Shown here piece after piece: positions 37,759 to 46,871 of a DNA stretch of 64,000 nt; position 1 is the first letter of the stretch; each line of letters opens with the position of its first letter. The notes under the pieces are model-generated. The model saw only the letters and a program-made list of their open reading frames with translations, searched no databases and had not been told where the DNA came from. The stretch is from Lentibacillus sp. JNUCC-1. GTDB lineage: Bacteria; Bacillota; Bacilli; Bacillales; Amphibacillaceae. Position numbers and translations under genes: made by a program. Location of the stretch: assembly GCF_009741735.1 (NCBI RefSeq), contig NZ_WHOH01000003.1, positions 1,178,001-1,242,000 of the forward strand. The letters run 5' to 3'.

Positions 37759-39246
37759 ATGGCGAAGGACATGTCAAAAAGAAAACATAAAGCGCCTGTT
37801 TCAAGGCGCATTAAAGTCAATGAGGCCTATATGAAAGAGCACCTGGGTATAGGTGTTTCATTTGATTTGGGATTTCGAAAACTGACGCTCTTGAAAAAAG
37901 ATGTCTACATTTATTATTTAACTGGCTTGACTGAAACGCCTATCATTGTAGAATTGTTGGAGCAACTTGTAAGGATCAATGATGATGAGAGACAAAGTCA
38001 AAAGTTGGATGACATTATTCAAAATAGACTTGTTCATCAACAGGTTAATGCGGTTGATACGATGGACGAGGCCGTTGATCAGCTTCTTTCTGGATTGATC
38101 GTTGTGTTTATTGATGGTTTCACTAAAGGATATGTTATTGATGTGCGTTCATATCCGGGGCGCACGCCAGAAGAGCCTGATACAGAGCGTGTGATAAGAG
38201 GTTCACGGGATGGATATACAGAAAACGTGGTCATAAATACAGCTCTGACACGGCGCCGCATTCGTGATGAACGCCTCCGCAATGAAATGTTGAAAGTCGG
38301 TGAACGCTCTAAAACAGATGTGTGTGTTGCTTATTTGCAGGATGTTGCCGACAAAGGGCTGATCGATCTGGTAAAAAGCAAAATCAATGAAATTGAGATT
38401 GATGGGATCTCTATGGCAGAGAAATCCCTCGAGGAATTCATTGTGAAGCGGGGCATCATTCCGTATCCAATGGTCCGATTTACCGAACGCCCTGATGTGG
38501 CAGCTACACATTTGCTGGAAGGGCATGTTGTGATACTTGTGGACACCTCGCCAAGCGCCATCATAGTGCCTGCAACGTTCTTTCATCACATGCAGCATGC
38601 TGAAGAGTTCCATCAGTCCCCTGTGATTGGGACAGTCATCAGATGGCTGCGATTTTGTGCTGTATTGATGTCGATTTTCTTATTGCCCTTATGGCTGCTA
38701 TTTGTGATGGATCCCACATTACTCCCAAAAGCATTGTCCTTTATTGGTCCCAATGAAGAAGGCAATATCCCTATCTCTATTCAGATCATTATGGGCATGG
38801 CGGGAATTGAATTTCTGCGTATGGCTGCAATTCATACACCCACACCGCTCTCGACAGCTATGGGATTAATCGCAGCAGTGTTAATTGGTCAGATCGCCAT
38901 AGACGTCGGGATGTTTAGCCCAGAGGTTATTTTGTATGTATCTTTATCTGCAATCGGAGGGTATGTCACACCCAGTTATGAACTAAGCGTTGCCAATAAG
39001 TTGGCTAATGTTTTTCTTGTGATCGTAACTGCATTGTTCGGTTTAAAGGGTTTTCTGATTGGTGTTCTGGTTTATACGTTATGGCTGGTGCGTTTATCCG
39101 CACTGAATACGCCATATTTGTGGCCGTTTATTCCGTTTAATTTTAAAGCGATGATGCAAATTATCATCCGTGTGCCTGTGCCATTTTCCAATAAACGACC
39201 AAGTATTGTCCATCCTGAAAACAACTACCGGCAGCCGGTCAAATAA
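37759..39246 (+). CDS. spoVAF: SpoVAF, GerA-type germination protein homologue
   Basis: A protein of about 495 residues related to the A subunits of germinant receptors. The soluble N-terminal half includes VFIDGFTKGYVIDVRSYPGR and RGSRDGYTENV. Five or so membrane segments follow from about residue 290, including the GerA-type PTPLSTAMGLIAAVLIGQ and GGYVTPSYELSVANKLAN segments. The spoVAC, spoVAD and spoVAE genes that normally precede it are absent here. ATG 37759 gives the usual length. Confidence 0.92.
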   Translation: MAKDMSKRKHKAPVSRRIKVNEAYMKEHLGIGVSFDLGFRKLTLLKKDVYIYYLTGLTETPIIVELLEQLVRINDDERQSQKLDDIIQNRLVHQQVNAVDTMDEAVDQLLSGLIVVFIDGFTKGYVIDVRSYPGRTPEEPDTERVIRGSRDGYTENVVINTALTRRRIRDERLRNEMLKVGERSKTDVCVAYLQDVADKGLIDLVKSKINEIEIDGISMAEKSLEEFIVKRGIIPYPMVRFTERPDVAATHLLEGHVVILVDTSPSAIIVPATFFHHMQHAEEFHQSPVIGTVIRWLRFCAVLMSIFLLPLWLLFVMDPTLLPKALSFIGPNEEGNIPISIQIIMGMAGIEFLRMAAIHTPTPLSTAMGLIAAVLIGQIAIDVGMFSPEVILYVSLSAIGGYVTPSYELSVANKLANVFLVIVTALFGLKGFLIGVLVYTLWLVRLSALNTPYLWPFIPFNFKAMMQIIIRVPVPFSNKRPSIVHPENNYRQPVK

Positions 39247-39332
39247 TCCTTGGCAGGGCCTTCTTTAACTTTGCCCATTATTGTGGTATTGTGTTTTTAT
39301 CGAATGAACGATCTCGGATTGGGGATGGTCGG

Positions 39333-40640
39333 ATGTCTATTAAACAATATGAATCCTATAAGGTGAACGAATTAGGCCATTTAACGATTGGCGGAATCGA
39401 TACAGTTGATCTGGCAAAGCATTATGACACGCCTTTATATGTCTACGACGTTACACGCATACGGCAGAACGCCCGTATCTTTAAAGACGCTTTAAAAACT
39501 TTAGGGGTTAGAGGTCAGATTGCTTATGCCAGTAAGGCCTTTTCAACCATTGCCATGCTGCAGATCATTAAACAAGAAGGATTAAGTCTTGATGTGGTTT
39601 CAACCGGGGAACTTTATACCGCTATTAGGGCTGGGTTTCCAAAAGAAAAGATTCATCTTCATGGCAATAACAAAACCCGTGAGGAATTCTCTATGGCGGT
39701 TGAGGAAGACATAGGGTGTGTGGTGCTTGATAATTTCCATGACATTACCTTGCTGGAGAATGAGCTTGGCGATACACAGCATATGGATGTTCTCATGCGT
39801 GTTACACCAGGGGTAGCATCTCATACCCATCAATATATTATGACAGGCCACGAGGATTCTAAATTTGGATTCGATCTATTTAACGGACAAGCTGATGAAG
39901 CATTCACGCGCCTCGTCAGTCACTCTAACATTCATTTAAAAGGACTCCACTGCCATTTGGGGTCACAGCTTACTGATTCTTCAAGTTATACGCAGGCTTC
40001 AGCACGTTTGTTTAAAAAGATAAGGCAATGGCATGAGGAAACAGGCTATGAGCCTAAGGTAATGAACTTTGGAGGCGGCTTTGGCATTCAGTATACAGAT
40101 CAAGACCCCTTGGTTCGATATGAAGAGATGATTGCTTCTCTAATTAATGATGTCAGGGGACGGGTTAAAGCCTTGGATATACCGTTCCCTGAGATATGGC
40201 TCGAACCAGGCAGAGCTATTGTCGGTAACGCCGGTTTGACCTTGTATTCAGTTGGTGCCATCAAACACTTACCGAATATTAGAACGTACGTATCTGTTGA
40301 TGGCGGCATGACAGATAATATCCGCCCAGCGCTCTATAATGCGGATTATCATGGCGTCGTGGCCAATAAAGCGGCGAAAAAAACCAGCTCCACGGTATCC
40401 ATAGCTGGTAAATGCTGTGAATCAGGAGATATGCTGATTGATGAACTAACCGTTCCCGAAACAGAACCAGGCGATATTTTGGCTGTTTATTCGACAGGTG
40501 CATATGGCTTTTCAATGGCGAACAATTACAATCGGTTCCCTAAACCTGCTGTTGTTTTTGTGGAGGAAGGCCGGGACCAATTAGTCGTTAGACGGGAATC
40601 ACTTGACGATATCATAAAGAATGACTTATCGTATGAATGA
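39333..40640 (+). CDS. lysA: Diaminopimelate decarboxylase
   Basis: The last step of lysine biosynthesis. The PLP lysine is in AYASKAFST. Further family motifs are GLHCHLGSQ, NFGGGFGIQY, EPGRAIVGNAG, and CESGDMLIDE with the active-site Cys from the partner subunit. ATG 39333 gives 435 residues. It follows spoVAF as in B. subtilis. No lysine riboswitch is visible in the 86-base gap upstream. Confidence 0.95.
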   Translation: MSIKQYESYKVNELGHLTIGGIDTVDLAKHYDTPLYVYDVTRIRQNARIFKDALKTLGVRGQIAYASKAFSTIAMLQIIKQEGLSLDVVSTGELYTAIRAGFPKEKIHLHGNNKTREEFSMAVEEDIGCVVLDNFHDITLLENELGDTQHMDVLMRVTPGVASHTHQYIMTGHEDSKFGFDLFNGQADEAFTRLVSHSNIHLKGLHCHLGSQLTDSSSYTQASARLFKKIRQWHEETGYEPKVMNFGGGFGIQYTDQDPLVRYEEMIASLINDVRGRVKALDIPFPEIWLEPGRAIVGNAGLTLYSVGAIKHLPNIRTYVSVDGGMTDNIRPALYNADYHGVVANKAAKKTSSTVSIAGKCCESGDMLIDELTVPETEPGDILAVYSTGAYGFSMANNYNRFPKPAVVFVEEGRDQLVVRRESLDDIIKNDLSYE

Positions 40641-40667
40641 TACATAAAAATTTAAGGAGATGTACAA

Positions 40668-41102
40668 ATGGCTAATAAAGGATATATACTCATGAATAAT
40701 GACGGAAAAATTGAATTCGAACTGTACCCTGAGGCAGCACCAAAGACAGTGGAAAATTTCGCCTCCCTTATACAAGACGGTTTTTATGACGGGTTGACTT
40801 TTCATCGCGTGATCGATGGGTTTGTCAGTCAAGGCGGTTGTCCAAAAGGAAATGGAACAGGATCAGCTGGTTATACGATTAAATGCGAAACAGACAATAA
40901 CCCTCATCGTCATGAAACTGGAAGTCTTTCAATGGCACATGCTGGGAAAGACACAGGAAGTTGTCAATTTTTTATTGTGCATGAACCTCAGCCTCATCTT
41001 GACGGGGTGCATACTGTTTTTGGTAAGGTAACTTCGGGAATGGAGCATGTTAAAGCCATGAATAATGACGATGTCATGAAAGAAGTTAAAATAACAGAAT
41101 AA
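40668..41102 (+). CDS. ppiB: Peptidyl-prolyl cis-trans isomerase B (cyclophilin)
   Basis: A cytoplasmic cyclophilin of 144 residues. The active-site segments [32 protein letters not shown] and [12 protein letters not shown] are complete. It starts at ATG 40668 behind AAGGAGA. It is located between lysA and an M50 protease gene. Confidence 0.95.
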   Translation: MANKGYILMNNDGKIEFELYPEAAPKTVENFASLIQDGFYDGLTFHRVIDGFVSQGGCPKGNGTGSAGYTIKCETDNNPHRHETGSLSMAHAGKDTGSCQFFIVHEPQPHLDGVHTVFGKVTSGMEHVKAMNNDDVMKEVKITE

Positions 41103-41126
41103 TAAACTGGGAAGCAGGTGACGTTT

Positions 41127-41585
41127 ATGGGTGTGCTCATCATAATGCTTTTCCTGATTGTCATCGTCCCTGTGTCGAACGCGCTTCATGAAGCCGGACA
41201 TATGGCTGCTGCTGCGGCTGTCCATTCTGACCGGTTTAACATGATTATTGGCAGCGGACGCCCGTTATGGCAACTTGATTTTGGCCGATTAACGATAACA
41301 GTTCATAGAATGTTTTTCATTGGTGCCTCAGCTGAGCAGACCAGAGAATCTCCATTTACACCACTTGAGAAAACATGGATTTCGCTTTGTGGGCCGCTTT
41401 TAAACGTCTTTGCTTCCCTTATTGGATTGATGGCATTAAATTGGATCAGTCTTCCTTTAATTGAATGGTTCATTTTGTATAATATGTGGCTTGGTATTAT
41501 GAATCTGATTCCTCTTAAGATAAAACAGAGGCAATCAGATGGCTATATTATTGCAGCCAATCTGTTTAAAAAGCAGTTTCAATAA
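41127..41585 (+). CDS. M50-type membrane metalloprotease-like protein
   Basis: About 152 residues with three hydrophobic stretches. The first contains the zinc motif HEAGH (in SNALHEAGHMAAAA). A later GIMNLIPLKIKQRQSDGYII resembles the NPxPxDG-type third zinc-ligand motif of site-2 proteases, with Asp in SDG. The protein is short for the family, and its substrate is unknown. ATG 41127, seven bases after AGGTG, is preferred over GTG 41118. Confidence 0.7.
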   Translation: MGVLIIMLFLIVIVPVSNALHEAGHMAAAAAVHSDRFNMIIGSGRPLWQLDFGRLTITVHRMFFIGASAEQTRESPFTPLEKTWISLCGPLLNVFASLIGLMALNWISLPLIEWFILYNMWLGIMNLIPLKIKQRQSDGYIIAANLFKKQFQ

Positions 41586-41754
41586 TTCGATCGGTTTAGG
41601 TATGTAATAATGATTAATTGTTCAAACTGATTAAAAATAATCCAAACCGATTTTGACAGGTTGACAAAGTTTTGTATTCGTGCATAAATATATATCAACC
41701 ACTTGAACCTAATACAGCAACCTTAATAGATTGCTAATTTAAAGAGGGATAACT

Positions 41755-42120
41755 ATGTTAATTCGCTATAAAAAAGCTTTTGAAAAAATAGCTATGGGCT
41801 TATTGTCCTTTATGCCTGAGGAGAAGGATGTCAAAAAACTCCAACAAACGATTAAAGAATATGAAACAAATAAAGACTGGCATTTATTTTTATGGAAACA
41901 GGGTGATGATGCCATAGGAGCTATTGGTGTACGCATTGATGATGAGATCAATGCCGTCATTCAGCATATTACAGTTAATCCTTCACATCGTAATATGGGT
42001 GTCGGAAAGCGTATGGTTCATGAAGTGAAAAAAATGTATAGGGATAAATATGCCGTTTGTTCAAATGACATGACAGAATCATTTATCGATTCTTGTGAAG
42101 AACAGGACATTGATGATTAA
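41755..42120 (+). CDS. ribT: GNAT N-acetyltransferase RibT
   Basis: 121 residues. The GNAT acetyl-CoA loop is seen in HITVNPSHRNMGVGKRMVHEV (R/QxxGxG/A type). The N-terminal MLIRYKKAFEKIAMGLLSFMP is characteristic of RibT, the last gene of the Bacillus riboflavin operon. None of ribD, ribE, ribBA or ribH is present between ppiB and this gene, nor was an FMN riboswitch recognised upstream. The 169 bases upstream contain two TTGACA hexamers (41653, 41661) and an imperfect inverted repeat, TCGGTTT/AAACCGA. Confidence 0.85.
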   Translation: MLIRYKKAFEKIAMGLLSFMPEEKDVKKLQQTIKEYETNKDWHLFLWKQGDDAIGAIGVRIDDEINAVIQHITVNPSHRNMGVGKRMVHEVKKMYRDKYAVCSNDMTESFIDSCEEQDIDD

Positions 42121-42156
42121 ATAAGCCAGCCCCTTTTGTAGCGAGCTGGCTTATTC
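42119..42156. terminator. bidirectional terminator between ribT and yjcZ-like gene
   Basis: AATAAGCCAGC and GCTGGCTTATT pair perfectly across 14 bases between two convergent genes. Confidence 0.85.
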
Positions 42157-42176
42157 CCTCTTTTAGCATGGCTGGT

Positions 42177-42263
42177 TTAGAACCACGCAGCGCCAACAAT
42201 AATCAAGAGAATAAACAAAACAACGATTAACGCAAATCCTCCACCGTAATATCCACCACTCAT
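42177..42263 (-). CDS. YjcZ/SscA-family small sporulation-type protein (28 aa)
   Basis: A 28-residue reading frame: a glycine/tyrosine-rich start MSGGYYGGGFA followed by one membrane helix (LIVVLFILLIIVGA) and WF. This is the signature of the YjcZ family of tiny sporulation-associated membrane proteins. A strong AAGGAGG precedes the ATG. It is convergent with ribT and divergent from scpA. Confidence 0.85.
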   Translation of the reverse strand: MSGGYYGGGFALIVVLFILLIIVGAAWF

Positions 42264-42410
42264 AAGTGAATGCCTCCTTAAAAGAATTCTTGTCAGAAAC
42301 TTGCTCTGACATATTTTTTCATCTTACATGATTAACGTATGTAGCATCTCCGGAAAGCGTTTGGGCGGTCATACATAAATGAATATTTATTCGAGATAAG
42401 GAGAAACCCA

Positions 42411-43142
42411 ATGAGTTTGTCATATGAAGTAAAGCTGGATGCATTTGAAGGTCCGCTCGATTTGCTGCTCCATTTAATCTATCAATATGAAATTGATATT
42501 TATGATATCCCTGTTGCGCAAATCACGGAACAATATATGGGCTACATTCATGCGATGCAGCAGCTTGAGTTAAATGTTGCAAGCGAATATCTGGTTATGG
42601 CATCGACCCTTTTAGCACTCAAAAGCCAGATGCTTTTGCCTAAACAAGAATTTGATGAAGAAGATGAATATGAAGAAGATCCTCGTCAGGAACTTATGGA
42701 ACAGCTGATCGAGTATAAAAAATATAAAGAAGCCGCTAAACATCTCGAGGAAAAAGAGAATGAGGCTCTTGGCGTTTATACGCGTCCACCTGTGCAGTTA
42801 GAAAAAAACGAAGCAAAACCTCTCATGGAACCGGGCGCTGTCTCGATCTATGACATGCTGGATGCACTTGCCCATGTGCTGGAGCGTCAGAAGTGGAATG
42901 AGCCACTTGATACCACCGTGCAGCGCACTGATATTTCTATAGAAGACCGCATGGATCAAGTATTAGATATGGTCAAAGCTAACCATAAAGGGATACGGTT
43001 TGATCATTTATTCGACACTTATACACGTTCCCATATTGTGGTCACGTTTATCGCTGTTCTTGAATTAATGAAACACAACTCTATTCTCTGTGAGCAAAAA
43101 CACCACTTTGATCCTATTATAATTTATGGGGAGGGCGCATAG
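42411..43142 (+). CDS. scpA: Segregation and condensation protein A
   Basis: The kleisin subunit that bridges SMC head domains in chromosome condensation. The N-terminal KLDAFEGPLDLLLHLIYQYEIDIYDIPVAQITEQY region and acidic linker (EFDEEDEYEEDP) are clear. The C-terminal winged helix contains VVTFIAVLELMKHNSI. It has 243 residues. The stop overlaps the scpB GTG start (TAGTG). Confidence 0.96.
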   Translation: MSLSYEVKLDAFEGPLDLLLHLIYQYEIDIYDIPVAQITEQYMGYIHAMQQLELNVASEYLVMASTLLALKSQMLLPKQEFDEEDEYEEDPRQELMEQLIEYKKYKEAAKHLEEKENEALGVYTRPPVQLEKNEAKPLMEPGAVSIYDMLDALAHVLERQKWNEPLDTTVQRTDISIEDRMDQVLDMVKANHKGIRFDHLFDTYTRSHIVVTFIAVLELMKHNSILCEQKHHFDPIIIYGEGA

Positions 43143-43723
43143 TGGAATACAAAGAGATCAAAGCTATTATTGAAAGTCTTCTATTTGCGAGTGGGGACGA
43201 GGGTGTTAAGGTTAGACAGTTGTCACATGTGCTTGAAGTTGAAAGTGAAATGATTCAACATTTATTGGAAGAGTTAAAGTTCGATTATGATAATAAGCAG
43301 AGTGGCATCATGCTTGCAGAATCCCAGGAAACATATTTCTTAACGACGAAACCGGAATACAGCCCTTATGTTCAAAAATTGCTCAATACGCCACACACCA
43401 GCAAATTGTCACAAGCTTCACTTGAAACACTTGCTATAATTGCGTATGGACAACCCATTACGCGGACGGAAATAGAACATATCCGTGGCGTAAATAGTGA
43501 TCGAGCCGTTCAAACCCTTGCAGCACGCTCCCTGGTTGAAGAAGTCGGCCGTAAAGAAGGAGCGGGAAGGCCAGTATTATTTGGAACAAGTAAGACTTTT
43601 TTAACTTATTTTGGTTTGAGCACGTTGGAAGAACTCCCAGAACTTCCCAGTGAAGTTGATGTTCAAGATATTACAGAGGAAGCAGATTTATTTTTTGATG
43701 CATTCAATGATGAAACAGAATAG
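43142..43723 (+). CDS. scpB: Segregation and condensation protein B
   Basis: Two winged-helix domains that bind ScpA. The opening IKAIIESLLFASGDEGV and the diagnostic SQASLETLAIIAYGQPITRTEIEHIRGV-type region (split here for length) and GRPVLFGTSKTFLTYFGL are present. It is 193 residues long, GTG-initiated and coupled to scpA. Confidence 0.96.
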   Translation: MEYKEIKAIIESLLFASGDEGVKVRQLSHVLEVESEMIQHLLEELKFDYDNKQSGIMLAESQETYFLTTKPEYSPYVQKLLNTPHTSKLSQASLETLAIIAYGQPITRTEIEHIRGVNSDRAVQTLAARSLVEEVGRKEGAGRPVLFGTSKTFLTYFGLSTLEELPELPSEVDVQDITEEADLFFDAFNDETE

Positions 43724-43737
43724 ACCTATCACCTGCA

Positions 43738-43769
43738 AACATCGCCCCGTAAGCGATGTTTTTGTTTTT
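43738..43769 (+). terminator. terminator after scpB
   Basis: AACATCGC and GCGATGTT pair around CCCGTAA and are followed by TTTGTTTTTG. Confidence 0.85.
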
Positions 43770-43857
43770 GAAACATAATGTTTGTTAATCCCTGGTTCAT
43801 AATGGGGTTGTCTGTGCATATGCATATAAGGAAACAAGCCCTGGGAGGTTGTCTGAT

Positions 43858-44906
43858 ATGAGGTCAGTCTTTTTAACGTTCATGTGTATACTGTTATTGC
43901 CGGTTTCTACTGTATTAGCTAATGAAAAACCAAGTGTATCTGCTGAAAATGCTGTGTTGATGGATCAAACAAGCGGACGTGTATTATTTGAGAAACAGCC
44001 GCATGAACAGCAGCCAGTGGCCAGTATCACTAAAATTATGACTGCGATTTTGGTTGTGGAATCCGGGAAAATGGATGAAACAGCAATTGCCAGTAAACGA
44101 GCTGTTCATGCTGAAGGTTCGGCAATTTATTTAGAGCAAGGTGAAAAAATGACCGTGAAAGATCTTGTGTATGGCTTGATGCTCAGGTCGGGAAACGATG
44201 CAGCTATAACACTCAGTGAGCACATCGGCGGTAGTGTGGAAGGGTTCGCGCACTTGATGAACGAAAAAGCGTCCTGGCTTGGAATGACACAAACACATTT
44301 TGAGAACCCCATGGCCTTCATTCGGATCAACACTATTCATCAGCCTACGATATGGCGTTATTAATGCGATATGCCATGGATAACGACGTGTTTCGTGAGA
44401 TATCGGAGACCCCTTTATATAAAGCGGAATCAAGAGCATACGCTTGGAAGAACAAAAATAAACTTCTCACCTCTTATTATAAATATTGCACAGGTGGAAA
44501 AACCGGTTTTACAAAAAAAGCCGGGCGTACGCTGGTTTCGAGTGCCCAAAAAAACAATATGGATTTAATAGCTGTCACCTTGAATGCACCTGATGATTGG
44601 AATGACCACATAAAGATGTATGACTGGGCTTATGACGCCTATACGCTAAAAGAATTAAAGGAACAAGAAGACGCAGAGCATGGAAAGTCCTTTTTTTATC
44701 CACTTAGTACTGACGAACAGGATCAACTCGTTAAACAAACTGTGAAGTCTGATTTAGCCAGAAAAACTATTTATTATTTGAATGGCAACACGATCGGTCG
44801 CACGCTCACAAAACAAACAGCTGATGCGGTCCCAGATCGAACGTCTTTAAAAGCCAACATCACAACTGTTTTCAAGCAAATGATTGGAATGCATGGCGAT
44901 GGTTAA
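43858..44906 (+). CDS. dacB: D-alanyl-D-alanine carboxypeptidase DacB (apparent frameshift)
   Basis: A sporulation penicillin-binding protein (PBP5*) controlling cortex cross-linking. A signal peptide (MRSVFLTFMCILLLPVSTVLA) is followed by SITK (nucleophile Ser), SGN and, after the break, KTG in GGKTGFTKKAG. The frame breaks at the C run 44307-44310. Adding one C gives FENPHGLHSDQHYSSAYDMA and joins the frame that ends at 44906. The repaired size is about 349 residues. It is followed with an 8-base overlap by spmA, as in the B. subtilis dacB-spmA-spmB operon. Confidence 0.93.
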
Positions 44907-45483
44907 TTATATTTGGGCTGCAATGGCGATGATTGGTATTGTGTACGCGATGTTTAACGGCACGATGGAGCAGGTGAACCAAGCCATATTCGAAAGTGCT
45001 GGTGAAGCGGTAACACTGTCAATCGGATTAATAAGCATCCTTGTGTTTTGGCTTGGTATTATGAAGGTTGCTGAGCACGCTGGGATGTTGCGGTTTTTGG
45101 CAAAGGTATTTCGCCCGTTTGTTGAATGGCTGTTCCCGGAAATCCCTAAAGACCACCCTGCTATAGGCTATATCCTCTCAAATATGACGGCCAACCTGTT
45201 CGGTCTTGGGAATGCAGCCACACCCATGGGGATTAAAGCAATGGAACAAATGAAATCACTCAGTCGATCTGATTCAGCTTCACGGTCCATGATCACATTT
45301 TTGGCACTCAATACATCCAGTCTAACCATCATCCCAACCACTGTTATAGCGATTAGAATGCAATACGATTCCATTTCACCTACAGAAATTGTAGGGACGA
45401 CCATTGTAGCAACCGTCATTTCCACATTAGGTGCCATTATGATTGATCGTTTTTTTTACTACCGGAGCATACGGAGGAAATGA
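44899..45483 (+). CDS. spmA: Spore maturation protein A
   Basis: A membrane protein needed for spore core dehydration, acting with SpmB. The nucleoside-transporter-like SILVFWLGIMKVAEHAG, GYILSNMTANLFGLGNAATPMGIKA-type region and TFLALNTSSLTIIPTTVIAIR segments are strongly conserved. It has about 194 residues. ATG 44899, inside the dacB end, is chosen by similarity to B. subtilis SpmA; ATG 44893 is also possible. Confidence 0.94.
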   Translation: MVNYIWAAMAMIGIVYAMFNGTMEQVNQAIFESAGEAVTLSIGLISILVFWLGIMKVAEHAGMLRFLAKVFRPFVEWLFPEIPKDHPAIGYILSNMTANLFGLGNAATPMGIKAMEQMKSLSRSDSASRSMITFLALNTSSLTIIPTTVIAIRMQYDSISPTEIVGTTIVATVISTLGAIMIDRFFYYRSIRRK

Positions 45484-45484
45484 T

Positions 45485-46014
45485 ATGAGTCTCATCACAA
45501 GCTTGAGTACGTGGATGATTCCGTGCTTTATACTGATTGTCCTTATTTTATCCACCTGGAAACGTGTTCCCGCATATGAATTATTTGTGGAAGGCGGGAA
45601 AGAAGGTATTAAGATGGCGTTTTCCATACTGCCGTTTCTAGTCGGTATGATTGTTTCCATATCCATACTTCGAAGTTCAGGTGCACTGGAAGCATTTATT
45701 GTAATGATATCCCCGCACTTTCCTTTGTTGGGATTCCACCTGATATCATCCCTTTAGCCTTGGTAAGGCCAATATCTGGGACAGCAGCGCTCGGCATGAC
45801 GACAGAAATTATCGGCACCCATGGACCAGACTCGTTTCTTGGCAGGCTTGCCTCAACCATGCAAGGAAGTACGGACACAACGCTTTATATTATTACCGTT
45901 TATTTCGGGGCAGTGGGCATCAGGAAAATGGGCTATGCCCTAAAGGTTGGACTTGTTGCGGATGTAATTGGTATAATAGCTTCGATCATTATTGTAACGA
46001 TTGTATTCAATTGA
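45485..46014 (+). CDS. spmB: Spore maturation protein B (apparent frameshift)
   Basis: Partner of SpmA in spore core dehydration. The first part has TWKRVPAYELFVEGGKEGIK and SILPFLVGMIVSISILRSSG. The frame breaks at the G run 45730-45732; adding one G gives PLLGIPPDIIPLALVRPISG and joins the second part with GTAALGMTTEIIGTHGPDSF and TMQGSTDTTLYIITVYFGAVG. The repaired length of about 176 residues is normal. The start follows spmA by one base, with GGAGG inside the spmA end. Confidence 0.93.
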
Positions 46015-46020
46015 TGGTAG

Positions 46021-46054
46021 GCGTTAACATTGAGTTAACGCTGTATTTTTATTT
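46021..46054 (+). terminator. terminator after spmB
   Basis: GCGTTAAC-ATTGA-GTTAACGC is followed by TGTATTTTTATTTT. Confidence 0.8.
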
Positions 46055-46075
46055 TAAAAAGAATGGTGGATCTAT

Positions 46076-46819
46076 ATGACAAGTTCAAAAGAACGTTTGC
46101 AAAAAGTTATGGCTCGAAGTGGTGTTGCCTCGAGACGAAAAGCCGAGCAGATGATTGTGGATGGCAAGGTGAAAGTGAATGGGAATGTTGTACGGGAGCT
46201 GGGAGTGAAGGTGCTGCCTTCTGATCGAATCGAGGTTGAAGGGGGGCCGATAGAGAAAGAAGAACCTGTTTACTTTTTACTGTACAAACCCCGCGGCGTC
46301 ATATCAAGTGTGCGTGATGATAAGGGCAGAAAAGTGGTAACAGATTTTCTTCCAGAAATCAGTGAACGCATTTATCCGGTAGGACGTCTTGACTTTGATT
46401 CATCAGGAATCATCCTGCTTACAAATGATGGAGATTTCGCCAATTTGCTAATGCATCCAAGCCATGAGATTGACAAAGTCTACGTTGCTAAGGTAAAGGG
46501 CATACCTGATAAAGCAGACTTGAATCGGATCAGAAAGGGCATCAAATCTGAACAGGATGTACTCAAAGCTGTTCACTATCAGATCCTTTCAACAGATAAA
46601 CAAAAAAACACTGCTATCGTGAAGATCGTTTTGAACGAAGGCAAAAATCGTCATGTACGCCGAATGATGGAGGGAATCGGGTTTCCTGTGTTAAAATTGA
46701 AGCGTGAACAATACGGGTTACTAACACTCGATGGCATGCAGCCGGGAGATATTCGTCCGTTGACACCGCATGAAGTTAAACAAATGCGTGCTCTAGCCAT
46801 GGAAAATGTTGAAGAATAG
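46076..46819 (+). CDS. rluB: 23S rRNA pseudouridine synthase RluB
   Basis: Makes a pseudouridine in helix 80-93 region of 23S rRNA (position 2605 in E. coli numbering). An N-terminal S4 RNA-binding domain (RLQKVMARSGVASRRKAEQMI) is followed by the catalytic motif GRLDFDSSGIILLTNDG with its Asp. The C-terminal EGKNRHVRRMMEGIGFPVLKL is typical. It has 247 residues. It lies between spmB and resA, as in B. subtilis. Confidence 0.95.
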   Translation: MTSSKERLQKVMARSGVASRRKAEQMIVDGKVKVNGNVVRELGVKVLPSDRIEVEGGPIEKEEPVYFLLYKPRGVISSVRDDKGRKVVTDFLPEISERIYPVGRLDFDSSGIILLTNDGDFANLLMHPSHEIDKVYVAKVKGIPDKADLNRIRKGIKSEQDVLKAVHYQILSTDKQKNTAIVKIVLNEGKNRHVRRMMEGIGFPVLKLKREQYGLLTLDGMQPGDIRPLTPHEVKQMRALAMENVEE

Positions 46820-46842
46820 TCATAATTTCCACTGTGTATAAA

Positions 46843-46851
46843 TGGTATAAT
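46843..46851 (+). promoter_or_regulatory. extended -10 promoter of resA
   Basis: TGG-TATAAT is an exact -10 hexamer with the TGN extension; no good -35 is seen at 17 bases. It lies 20 bases upstream of the resA start codon. Confidence 0.5.
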
Positions 46852-46871
46852 GGCGGCGGGAGTGATGTCGA

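Noticed and set aside
39247..39332. Lysine riboswitch before lysA
   Set aside because: The gap is only 86 bases, too short for the L box, and no conserved elements are seen.
41586..41754. FMN riboswitch upstream of ribT
   Set aside because: None of the conserved riboswitch segments (such as GGGGCAGGGTGAAA) is present; only an imperfect inverted repeat is seen.
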